This document shows, in pieces, positions 10,258-19,699 of a stretch of DNA of 64,000 bases. Origin of the DNA: Chamaecrista fasciculata (lineage: Eukaryota > Streptophyta > Magnoliopsida > Fabales > Fabaceae); assembly GCA_003254925.1 (NCBI GenBank), contig QANZ01016870.1, positions 62,001 to 126,000 of the forward strand, in the 5' to 3' direction. Position numbers and translations under genes: made by a program. Each line of letters begins with the position of its first letter. Position 1 is the stretch's first letter. The notes beneath the pieces are model-generated. The model saw only the letters and a program-made list of their open reading frames with translations, searched no databases and was not told where the DNA came from.

Positions 10258-12885
10258 ATGTCTCCAACAACTATCTCCTTCCTCCTTCTTCTCATCATCT
10301 TCTCCCTCCCATCTTCTCTCTCCCAAAACACCACTTTCCAATTCCCTTCCTTCTCCTCCCTCCGCAACATCACTCTCGCCGGCGATTCCTATCTCCGACA
10401 CGGCGTCATCGGCCTCACCCGATCCTCCGACGTCCCGGCTTCCAGCTCCGGCGCCATGATTTACAACAACCCCATCTCTCTCTCTAACTCTTCCTCCTTC
10501 TCAACCACCTTCTCCTTCTCCATCACCAACCCCTCCTCCTCCTCCGGCGACTCCTTCTCCTTCTTCCTCCTCTCTCCGGCGACCGCCGACGGCTTCGCCT
10601 TCTCGGGTCTCCTCAATTCTTCCCAAATTTCCCAACCCAACTTCCCCCTCGCCGTTAAATTCCACCCCAATGAGAACCAAGTCGGGTTGGATCTAAACGG
10701 CGTCGCCTCTGTAAAAACAGGGGACCCCATTTTTCAGGGGATTGATCTCAAGAGTGAGGAAAATATCACATCTTGGATCGATTATGAAAATGAGAACACT
10801 ACGATTCGTGTTTTCTTGAGTTATAATTCGAGTTTGAAACCCGAGAAGCCTATTCTGAGCGTGGGTCATGTTGAAATTTCTGGGTTTTTGAAGGATGAGA
10901 AGAATGAGACCATCGTGTATGTGGGGTTCTCTGCTTCAACTGAGGGAAGCACTGAGCTTCATCAGATTCAAAATTGGAGCTTTCAGAGTTGTAGTAATAA
11001 TAATAATAATGGGTTCCTTCCAAATTCTCATCCTCGTAACGTGTCTGATAATAACTTGATTAGTAGTATGACGACATCGTTGAACGTTTCTAATAAGTCA
11101 TATTCCAGCAAGAAGCGTGACAAGAGGCTTGGGGTAGCCATTGCTATTTTGGGTCCTGCTTTTTTCTGTGTGATTCTGTTGATTTTGGGGTACGTTTGTG
11201 TTTGGAAATGGAGGAGTGTTAGAAGACAGAAGTGCTTGAAAAATGAGTTTATGAGGTGTCCAAGAGAATTTGATTACAAAGAATTGAAGTTAGCCACAAA
11301 AGGGTTTCACCCAAGTAGGATCTTAGGGCAAGGATCATTTGGGACAGTGTACAAAGCATTTTTTGCATCTTCAGGAGTCATAGCTGCTGTGAAAAGGTCA
11401 AGACATTCCCATGAAGGTATTGTTATTGTTAGAAGTTTTTAATAAATTATGTTTGGATTTTTTTTTGGATTAATATTCGTATTTATGTAATTAATTTAAT
11501 TTAAGGAAGAGTTATATATATATATATAAATATATGGAAAAATCTATTTTTCTGTCACTAATCTTGTCTCAAAACTAAGATTTAATTCTCAGATATTGAA
11601 AATACACTTTTTGTTCTTGATTTTTTACACACATCAATTGTTTAATCCTGGTAACATTATCTGTGGGGATTGATTAGTTGAAGTTTATAGAAAAAATGGA
11701 AAATCAAAAAGTGTATTTGTAATATTCAAAAGCTAAATTTTGGGAGGAATACTGAATAGATATAATTTAGGCCTTTAAGCACTCCGAAGGGTTTAATTGT
11801 TCTTGTATTTTCTGGACTCTGGCTCTCTCTGCATAATTTGGTATCATTCTGAAACTTTTGCCTATTGTGCATTGAATCAATCTTTACATCGCTTGTAACT
11901 AATGTGTATACAGAATTTTCCATATTAGTATATTTTTCATTATAATTATCTCCCAAATTTGAGCATTGATTCATATAATTTAACCCCCAAATATTTTTCT
12001 TCAGGTAAAACAGAATTCCTTGCTGAACTCTCCATTATAGCTAGTTTGAGGCACAAGAATCTTGTTCAACTCCAAGGTTGGTGTGCTGAGAAGGGTGAGC
12101 TTCTGCTTGTGTATGACTTCATGCCCAATGGAAGCTTAGATGACATGCTCTATCATCATCATCATCATCATCAGTCTGAAGAAGAAACCCAAAACTTGCT
12201 AAACTGGTCACACAGACTCAATATTGCTATTGGGTTGGCTTCTGTTCTAAGTTACCTCCACCAAGAGTGTGAAAAAAGAGTGATTCACAGAGACATTAAG
12301 ACTGGAAACATACTGCTAGATGGAAACTATAACCCAAGATTGGGTGATTTTGGGTTGGCAAAGCTTATGGATCATGATAGAAGCCCAGTTTCAACATTAA
12401 CTGCAGGAACAATGGGATATCTTGCTCCTGAGTATCTTCAGTATGGGATGGCTACTGAGAAAACTGATGTTTTCAGCTATGGTGTGGTTGTGCTTGAAGT
12501 GGCATGTGGGAGGAGGCCAATCGAAAAAGAAGGCGAGAACATGGTGAATTTGGTGGATTGGGTATGGAGGCTGCATTCTCAAGGGAAGATAGTTGAAGCA
12601 GCTGATAAAAGATTGAATGGAGACTTCAAAGAGGAAGAGATGAAGAAGCTTTTGCTTTTGGGATTGAGCTGTGCGAACCCAGATAGTAATGAAAGGCCTA
12701 CAATGACAAGAGTTTTGCAGATTCTTAATGATAAATCAGAAGCTAAAATTTTTGTACCAAAGGAGAAGCCAAGCCTCAGATTCTCTTGTGGTCTGCCTTT
12801 GACTCTTGATGAGATTGTTTCTGATAGTGAGGCTTACGAGGAGTTTTATGCCAAGAAGTCTACGTGTGAGATAAGAATAGAATGA
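10258..12885 (+). CDS. L-type lectin receptor-like kinase, class VIII-like
   Basis: This is a plasma-membrane receptor kinase with an extracellular legume-lectin-like domain. Relatives act in sensing and immunity, but the ligand is unknown. Exons are 10258-11416 and 12005-12885, totalling 2040 nt or 679 residues. In order: a signal peptide (about residues 1-22, Leu/Ile-rich), a lectin domain (about 25-245) with many N-X-S/T sites, a Ser/Asn-rich linker, a membrane span beginning LGVAIAILGPAFF (about 292-318) and a kinase domain from about 345. Kinase motifs are intact: GQGSFGTVYK, the lysine in AAVKR, HRD near 481, DFG near 500 and GTMGYLAPEY. The GKTEFLAELSIIA and FDYKELKLATKGFH blocks match LecRK-VIII.1/VIII.2 as I recall them. 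Many L-LecRK genes have no intron, whereas this one has a 588-bp intron between the VAIK-type lysine and helix C. A His6 run (437-442) lies after VYDFMPNGSLD. It is predicted to be active. Confidence 0.92.
12154..12174 (+). repeat. CAT microsatellite inside the LecRK kinase domain
   Basis: Six CAT codons followed by CAG encode a hexahistidine between helix D and helix E of the kinase. It is in frame, so it changes length without breaking the protein. It sits in a loop that is variable across plant receptor kinases. Confidence 0.9.
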
Positions 12886-14192
12886 AGTCCTACAATAATA
12901 TCTCAAACAGGATTACTTCTAGAAGAGGATAACTCAGAAAAAAAAAAAAAGGAATTGACTGAAGTTAACGGAGTTAGTCTCTTGATTTCTTGATTCTTTC
13001 TAGAGGATTTGTTTGTTGTAATGTATGTTGCTATAAAATCTGTAGTCTGATGATGACAACAAGGGAAAGTCACAGTTTTATAGTGACTGGAGTTCAAAGA
13101 TAATTCCATTGAACTTCTTCACCTTCCTTGTATTATTGATTCATGATGTAGAAGTTTACTTATATGAGGAAAACTGAATTCTTCTCTTTGGCCATATATC
13201 TGTTTCTCAGTGTGTGAGATTCCATGTCAGTAACGAATTAGCTAAAGCTTTTCTGTTTTAGGTGCACTCAACTGCTTGAATGGTGTTACAATTTCTTGTT
13301 TAATATCCTCTTATCAGTCAATCGCAAGGTTTATTACATAAGTTGGTTTGTGATGTTAAAAGTTTGTAATAGTGTTTACTGGATGAAGTCCTACATTGGT
13401 TAAATCAATGTGTCCAAGTACTCAAGTAGATTTATGGAAAAATCTACTTATTATATATAAATAATTTAAGATATAGTGCAATGCTATAGAACATCCTAAT
13501 GCTTTTACACTCCAATTTCTATTTCTTTCTCTTTCCACATTTCATTGGAATATTAAAGATAAAAGCAAAAGAAAATTCAAATAGCCCCCATACATGATGA
13601 TCCAACGGTGATAGTTGTGAATAGTTAAAGCTATGGAGCTTTTTACATCAAAATCCTTTGATTAATATAAACATGTCTTCTATGATACATGCACAGATAA
13701 AATGCAATTCTATAACTACCCAATAAAAAATGCAATTCTATAAATTAATATGTCAGTAATTAAAAAACATTAGAACATAAAAGGAAAACTAATTAATTAT
13801 GACGTTGAGATGTTCCGAGACGGCATTTACATTTACACAGTAAAGGGTCTATTTTTATTATAGAATGAAGTAAACAAGACACATTCCAAGGTGTTTGAAT
13901 TGATGGCAAAAACCAGAACATCATATACATAGCTCTGTAAACTCTACAACACAAAGGGAAAAGGGAAGCAAGCTACTTAAAATAAATACTTTTATTTGAG
14001 AGGTACATGAATTATTCTCTATCAAAAACTTTTTAAGTTGAGATTGGATTCTCAATTCTAATTTCCAACAATTATTCTCAGTAACCTCTCACAAAACACA
14101 CGTATAGTAATTAAAATTCAAGTCAACACCGTGGTTGATTTGACAGTAATTAAGAAACAACAACATACAATCCAAACTACACCAAAGACACA
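12886..14192. other. Intergenic region between LecRK and the DIR1-like gene
   Basis: This holds the 3' sequences of both flanking convergent genes. Apart from a ghost of a second DIR1-like gene at 13793-13830, I see only AT-rich DNA with no repeat or ORF that I can support. Confidence 0.6.
13793..13830 (-). pseudogene. Remnant of the 3' end of a second DIR1-like gene
   Basis: Read on the minus strand, this stretch encodes KCRLGTSQRHN and then a TAA. It aligns to KCGLRTPQCAN and the stop of the intact gene that ends at 14193, with about 28 of 38 bases alike. The final conserved cysteine codon is changed to Arg. No homology is visible further upstream, so only the last dozen codons of a tandem copy survive. 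Chance similarity is possible at this length. Confidence 0.5.
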
Positions 14193-14507
14193 CTAATTAG
14201 CACATTGAGGTGTTCTGAGGCCACATTTACTAGGCAAGGCCAAGGCATTCTTAGGGTCAATTCCAAGCGTAGGAAGAGCAGACTTATACTTGCACAAGCA
14301 AGGAAGGTTGGCATGGCGAATCACAGCACAACAGGATTGAGTGGGCGCCGGAGGATGCTGCCCGGTAACCGCGGCACGGCATAAGTTGAGCTTAGTTGAG
14401 TCAGTGTTGCATAACACTATGCCTTTGGCTTCACCACCAAACAAGCCAATCATCACTATGGCTGCTATCACTACCCATTGCACAAAGGCCTTGATTTTGC
14501 TAGCCAT
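14193..14507 (-). CDS. DIR1-like lipid transfer protein
   Basis: This is a small secreted lipid-transfer protein of the type-2-like DIR1 group. Arabidopsis DIR1 moves through the phloem and is needed for systemic acquired resistance. It has a single exon of 104 residues. The signal peptide spans about residues 1-28 (hydrophobic, ending GGEAKG). The mature part carries the eight-cysteine scaffold: C...C...CC...CLC...C...C, in VLC, NLC, SCC, PCLCKY, KCG and PQC. A HPPAP segment sits where DIR1 has its proline-rich PxxP motif. The ending KCGLRTPQC parallels the DIR1 C terminus. A TATA box (CTATAAAATG on the minus strand) lies about 90 bp upstream of the ATG, which supports this start. The gene is complete. 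It could also be a generic nsLTP rather than a functional DIR1 orthologue. Confidence 0.9.
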   Translation of the reverse strand: MASKIKAFVQWVVIAAIVMIGLFGGEAKGIVLCNTDSTKLNLCRAAVTGQHPPAPTQSCCAVIRHANLPCLCKYKSALPTLGIDPKNALALPSKCGLRTPQCAN

Positions 14508-14590
14508 AGCAATGAATTAAACCACAAGATATGTATATATATTGAAGGAGGTATATATATGTGTGTGTGTTTCTATGCTTCCTAAGGGTT

Positions 14591-14600
14591 CATTTTATAG
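14591..14600 (-). promoter_or_regulatory. TATA box of the DIR1-like gene
   Basis: The motif CTATAAAATG on the minus strand lies about 85-95 bp upstream of the ATG. A GTGTGT/TATATA microsatellite (14535-14572) falls in the predicted 5' UTR between them. Confidence 0.55.
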
Positions 14601-16303
14601 GGGAGAATTTGGGATTGAGGTAGTGTGAAATGAATTGAAAGAATGTATCTAGAATTTCAACAAGTTGTTAATGTTAGGTATAGAAGAAGTTCTGGTCAAT
14701 GGAAAAGTCTAAGGTAGAAGATGCCAATTTTGATCATATGGGAAGATGGAGAGCAACTTCGGCGTTTGTGAAGATGAAGTTGCTTCTATAGTGCTTAGTG
14801 GGGACTATGGAGTGTTTCTTACTTTCTTTTGCCATTGGTGGATTACCAATTATGTTACTTTTGAATTGTATTCTCTTAATTTTTTAAAATAAACTGTAGT
14901 GCATGATGAGGACTAGTGTTACCACTTGAGTGTTTCACTGGAAGTTTGAACATTCAACATCCCTGTTTGGCGGCTTATTCATAACGATCCGTTTAATTAT
15001 ACAAAGTTTATATATATATATACTTGTATAATTAAAAAAGAAGAAGGCAAAAGTACTTTTGGTACCCTTAAAATATGAAGTTAGTTTCACTTGTATCTCC
15101 AAAATTCTTTTCGAATCAATTGTAACCCGCAAAGTGTGAGGTCATTTTCAGTTGTACCCCCAAAGTTTTTTTTTTTTCAATTGTACTCTCAATATTTCAC
15201 ATTTGAATCAATTGTACCTCTAAACACAAAAAAGAAAAGATTTGAGGTTTAATTGACATACAAAAAGAAAAAGATTGGGGATATAGACAAAAAAAAACTT
15301 TAGAGGTATAACCGAAACTGGTCTTATACTTTGGGGGTATAAGAGTATTTTTTTCATTAGAAAAATGATAACAAAAATGTTTGGTTGAATTCCACTCATT
15401 TCTACAAATTTAGTTCTACATGTTTACTCCTCCAAGAGCTAGAAGAAGGGGAAAAAAAAATACTAATTTCAATATATAGAACGAGAGACTCAGGAGGCCG
15501 TTATTAAATAAGATGGTGAGATTTTAAGAGAATTGAGAACTTGTAAGGAATTGGAAGAACATTTAAAACCCCACCTCAAGGGGAAAGAAGAAATTTGCCA
15601 AAAATAAAACAAAGGGATAGAGGAAAATGAAAGAACAAAACAAAGAAAGAAGATGTGACCAAAGAAGAAAGCAAATCCAAAACAAGTAATTGAGGGGGAA
15701 TGGATAATGGGAATAGAGGGAAAAGTGAAGGGTAAGGACAAAATAGCAGGGAATGAAAGAAATAATACAAAATAACAAAAGGAAGAGTATCCAAGTTGAA
15801 GCAAAGACATTTTCTATAATGGCAATTGGCAAATGACGTGCACTATTTTCTTGATATAAATGCTATGCTAATAAAAAAAATGAATGGAAAACATAAGAAG
15901 TTATATGTATATTTTAAAAAGTTCTTGGGGGGTTTTTACTCACTTTTGAAAAACTTGGGGGATTTTTTTTTGAAACAAAAACTTGGGGGATTTGTTGCCC
16001 ATAAGATTTTGTTCAGGGGAGTTTCATGTATTTTAGTTTTCTATCATTAATTTTATTTTTGATATTTAAAAAATTCTCAATCTTCTCTTAAATATTAATG
16101 TCATGAAAATTATTGGTAACAATATAAAATAGTATCTATAAAGAAAAATTGGCTTAATATTTAATAAATCTTTATGACTCAAAGTAATAAATTAAATTAT
16201 ATATTAAAAGGTTTATTAAATATTAACGATATTTAATAATATATAGTCATGTTTTTATTACTTTAATTAATTTATTAAATTAAATTAACAATAGACTCCA
16301 CAA
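14601..16303. other. Intergenic region upstream of the MULE pair
   Basis: There is no gene that I can support. The purine-rich stretch at 15490-15810 produces several overlapping hydrophobic ORFs on the minus strand, but they look like composition artefacts. A MULE-type MITE lies at about 15046-15352. The rest is AT-rich. Confidence 0.55.
15046..15352. mobile_element. MITE with GTAC-type arms (same family as 61874-62256)
   Basis: The left end GGCAAAAGTACTTTTGGTAC is followed by repeated 'tcaattgtacc' blocks, which recur inverted towards the right end at about 15352. The second family member at 61874-62256 has 9-bp flanks of MULE type. Here the right tip is degraded and no duplication is visible. 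Confidence 0.5.
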
Positions 16304-16312
16304 TATTTTTTA

Positions 16313-17582
16313 GGTCAAACTGCGAATTTGGTCCTATAACTTTGCTCCATTTTCCAAATCAGTCCTATAACTTTTTGTGTCTCGAATGTGGTCTTGTAAC
16401 TTTGCTCCAGTTCCCAAATCAATCCTATAACTTTTTTTGTCTCGAATTTGGTCATGTATCTTTGCTCTAGGTCCCAAATCAGTCTTATATCTTTTTTTTT
16501 GTCTCAGTTTTGGTCCCATATATTTTGAAAACCTCCCACTGTTAGTCCTCTGTCTATTTTAAATTACAGTTTAGTCTTGAAAACTTCAAGTCCCTTTCAC
16601 TTTAGTCCCTGACTATCAAAATGAAAGTGAAAGAGCATCCCTGAAGATTCTCAAACCTTACATCTTGGTCCCTAATCCATGAATTCTCCATGAAATGGAA
16701 TAGAAATGCAAAAACAACACAAATTAAAGAAAATGACAGAGGGACCAAAACTGAAAACGCAGAAAATTTGAAACCCACCGGAAAACATACGAAAATCGCC
16801 GAGAAACTCAAAATCTCGTCCAAAAACCCCAATTCTTACTGAAATCTCACTCAAATAATCGCCCTCAAATGCTTTAAGAAAGAATTTTCGAAAATTCAAA
16901 CTTTTGACACTCACTTACATTTGGTGATTCCCGAGAGAGCAGTTCTAAAATCCCTTACATTTCTTCTATCACCTCCCTCCTCAAAAGTTTGGATTTTCGA
17001 CACTACTTTCTTAAAGCATTTGAGTGAGATTTCAGTGAGGATTAGGGTTTTGGGATGAGTTGTTTAGTTTCTTGATGATTTCCCTACGTTTTTCCGGCGA
17101 GGTTGGGGCATTTTCTGGTGGGTTTTAAATTTTCTGCGTTTTCAGTTTTGGTCCCTCTGTCATTTGCTTTAATTTGTGTTGTTTTTGCATTTCTATTCCA
17201 TTTCATGAAGAATTCATGGATTAGGGACCAAGATATAAGGTTTGAGAATCTTCATGGATGCTCTTTCACTTTCATTTTGATAGTCAAGGACTAAAGTGAA
17301 AGGGACTTGAAGTTTTCAGGACCAAATTGTAATTTAAAATAAACAGAGGACTAACGGTGAGAGGTTTTCAAAACATATGAGACCAAAACTGAGACAAAAA
17401 AGAGATATAGGACTGATTTGGGACCTAGAGCAAAGATACAGGACCAAATACGAGACAAAAAAAATTATAGGACTGATTTGGGAACTGGAGCAAAGTTACA
17501 GGACCAAATTCGAGTCAAAAAAAGTTATAGGACTAATTTGGGAACTGGAGCAAAGTTATAGGACCAAATTCGCACTTTGGCC
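16313..17582. mobile_element. Non-autonomous MULE, almost entirely inverted repeat
   Basis: The ends are GGTCAAACTGCGAATTTGG and the inverted match of GGCCAAAGTGCGAATTTGG. The flanks are a perfect 9-bp duplication TATTTTTTA (16304-16312 and 17583-17591), which is the Mutator hallmark. The two arms (about 16313-16924 and 16985-17582) are near-inverted copies of each other, leaving only about 60 bp in the middle. Each arm begins with three tandem ~62-bp units built on 'ggaccaaattcgagacaaaa'. It has no transposase. The short ORFs inside are mirror-image shadows of each other. Confidence 0.85.
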
Positions 17583-18081
17583 TATTTTTTAATTTAAATT
17601 AATATTAGGATTTGAGTTTATTTTTTTTTAATCAATTTTACACTATATGTCATTAGTCACGTAGATTCAGTCGTTAATATTTAAGTAAAGTAAGAACAAA
17701 GGGTAAAATGACCAAAATGTGAAATACTAAAAACAAAATTGACTAAAAAAAATAGGCTTAAGTGCACTTTTGGTCCTAATACTATGACTAAGGTTTCAAT
17801 TTGGTCCCATAACTATTTTTGTTGCAGATTTGGTCCCAAACCTTCGCAAAAAGTTTCACAGTTAGTCCCCTGGTCACTTCCGTCCAAATTTTGCCGTTAA
17901 TTCTGACGTGGCAGTGTGACTGGGATGCTGACGTGGCAAAATCAAATGAGATGGACTAAATTAGGATCAATATGTAACATTTCATAACTTCTCTATACTC
18001 ATTCCACAATATCTACAAATAAAAAAAAACCCGCGTCACTATCTCACATTCTCACTCCTTCACTCTCTTCTTCTTCCTCTT

Positions 18082-18560
18082 GCTTCGTCTCTCTCATCAG
18101 TACCAAAAATGGAATTCGTCTCTTGTTTCTGGAAAATCACCGGAAAATTGATTGTGCGACAGAAATAGAAGCCTGAGCGATGTCAAATTAGAGAGAATCC
18201 GGGGGATTTGACCGGAAAAACGGTTACGATTTAGGCTCAGAACTCGAAGGTGAGTGAGAGAAGCTAAGGGTTCGATGGAGCCTCGAAGTTCGAGATTCTC
18301 GAGTACGAGACGCGAGACTCGGCCATTGAAGCAAGAAACATAAGTCCAGGTCGAAGAACATGGGTCGGTGGTGTGGTTCCAAGATTTGAGGTTATTTTGA
18401 GAATCGGAAGCTGATTTGAACGCCATGAGAGCATTTAAATATGGGTTTGTGGATGCTTTTACGATTAGAAGGAAATGGAAAACGAAGGAGAAGAAGGTAG
18501 AAAGTAGAATGAAGTAAGAGGGTAACACCATTTTTGGTACTGATGAGACAGAGACGAAGC
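18082..18560. repeat. Inverted repeat bracketing the captured LRR fragment
   Basis: Positions 18082-18112 and 18528-18560 are inverted copies (31 of 33 positions, differing by a 2-nt indel) that contain 'ctcatcagtaccaaaaatgg'. They sit exactly at the two ends of the LRR kinase fragment. Confidence 0.85.
18097..18531 (-). pseudogene. Captured LRR receptor-like kinase N terminus in the Pack-MULE
   Basis: This is an open frame of 144 codons. It has a signal-peptide-like start (MVLPSYFILLSTFFSF), then an LRRNT cap (LNALMAFKSASDSQNNLKSW ... DPCSSTW) and two to three leucine-rich repeats (LRVLSLNRNRFSGQIP and LRLLFLSHNQFSGDFP). The block RVSRLVLENLELRGSIEPL matches the plant LRR-III receptor-like kinases of the At1g68400 type. 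Homology stops after GDFPE; the last ~10 codons come from the flanking inverted repeat, so the product would be chimeric. There is no membrane or kinase part. The frame is open, so translation is possible if the MULE is transcribed. Confidence 0.8.
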
Positions 18561-18569
18561 TCCTAGTCG

Positions 18570-18910
18570 ATGAAATCCATCGCCGCCGTCGCCATCTTCG
18601 AGTCGCCGCCGCTCACTATACCTCAAATCGCCGCCGCCGGACTCTCCGTCGCCGGAATCCTCCTCCTCCTCGGCATCACCGGCCTCATGTCCGTCCTCTA
18701 CCGTTACCTTCCTCTTCCCGTCGTTCACGGAATCCAACTCTCATAGGGTCTCTCCTTCGCTTTCTCCGCCATCAAGTACATTCGATTCGACCAGAACATC
18801 TCGACTTCGAAATCTGGCCCTCCTCGCTCCTGGCTCGGCCTCGACGGCCTCATCGTCGCTCTCGCCGCCGTCCTTTTCCTAATCCTCACCTCCGGCGCCG
18901 GTGAGGATTA
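18570..18910 (+). pseudogene. Captured molybdate transporter (MOT1-type) fragment in the Pack-MULE
   Basis: The frame from the ATG at 18570 reads MKSIAAVAIFESPPLT, then AAGLSVAGILLLLGITGLM, SVLYRYLPLPVVHGIQLS, a TAG, and on in the same frame GLSFAFSAIKYIRFDQN and SWLGLDGLIVALAAVLFLIL. This is collinear with the plant MOT1/MOT2 molybdate transporter, where the stop replaces the Gln of the QLSQGLSFAF motif (CAG to TAG). The segment covers about 110 residues of a roughly 450-residue membrane protein, beginning near the PMKS motif and ending at the STGAG-like turn. It is non-functional as a transporter. Confidence 0.82.
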
Positions 18911-18916
18911 GGAAAA
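18874..18916. repeat. 17-bp perfect palindrome at the end of the transporter fragment
   Basis: 18874-18890 and 18900-18916 are perfect reverse complements of 17 bp around a 9-nt GC-rich loop. Transporter homology ends at this loop. A 19-bp copy of 18861-18879 reappears at 19006-19024. Confidence 0.9.
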
Positions 18917-19366
18917 GATAGGCCGAAGATGGGTTTAAAGAAAATTTTCGTCAAAATATTGTGGAATGAGTATGAAGAACAAGAAGATTTTCGTCAAAAT
19001 GAGATCTCGCCGCCGTCCTTTTCCCAATTTGGAGAACAGAGATGAAGAACAAGAAAATTTTCGTCAAAATTACAGATTGACCCCAAGAGTTTATAGAGTA
19101 TATTGTGGAATGAGTACAGAGAAGTTATGAAATGTTACATATTGATCCTAATTTAGTCCATCTCATTTGATTTTGCCACGTCAGCATCCCAGTCACACTA
19201 CCACGTCACAATTAACGGCGAAATTTGGACGGAAGTGACCAGGGGACTAACTGTGAAACTTTTTGCGAAGGTTTGGGACCAAATCTGCAACAAAAATAGT
19301 TATGGGACCAAATTGAAACCTTAGTCATAGTATTGGGACCAAAAGTGCACTTAAGCCAAAAAAATA

Positions 19367-19699
19367 TTAGAGATGAAATTGACAATTATGTACAATTTAA
19401 GAACTAAAAGAGTACTTTTAATTATTTTTTTTATAATTTTATATAATATTATGTGTTCGTGTCGGTGTCCATATCCATTTCGTGTCCCACTTTATGTATG
19501 TGCTTCTCAGTATCCGATCAAACTTACTTATCTAATAATATTTACCTTATTACTTACAAAAATATTAAAAGTTGTTATAAATGTAAAAGACATGATTGAT
19601 AAAAAAGAGAAAAATTGAAGGAGGAATCCCAAAATCACCCTATATTAATTAATAAACACAACATTTGCCTTTTATTTATTTCAATTTTAATTAGAAGAG
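19367..19699. other. Short spacer upstream of MED19
   Basis: This is AT-rich, with a fragment of the GTGTCC-type element near 19450-19485. A minus-strand ORF overlaps the MED19 5' UTR but looks like a shadow. The MED19 promoter should lie here, but no clear TATA box was identified. Confidence 0.5.

Larger units (their letters stand above)
17755..19357. mobile_element. Pack-MULE carrying two host gene fragments
   Basis: This is a 1603-bp element with terminal inverted repeats of about 258 bp (17755-18012 and 19100-19357), starting GGCTTAAGTGCACTTTTGG. The flanking 9-bp duplication AAAAAAATA is perfect (17746-17754 and 19358-19366), which marks a Mutator-like transposon. There is no transposase. 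The internal region is markedly GC-richer than the surroundings and carries an LRR receptor kinase fragment on the minus strand and a molybdate-transporter fragment on the plus strand. That is the defining property of a Pack-MULE. Confidence 0.9.

Noticed and set aside
10143-10373. Lys/Glu-rich minus-strand ORF before LecRK
   Set aside because: It is antisense to the CT-rich LecRK leader and signal peptide, with no family match.
15490-15832. Three overlapping hydrophobic minus-strand ORFs that look like membrane proteins
   Set aside because: They overlap in different frames across one purine-rich stretch, with no family match. This is a composition artefact.
16602-17592. ORFs in both arms of the hairpin MULE with near-identical mirror proteins (VPLSF.LICVVFAFLFHFM)
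   Set aside because: They are inverted copies of the same transposon arm with no known domain. Their similarity only reflects the inverted repeat.
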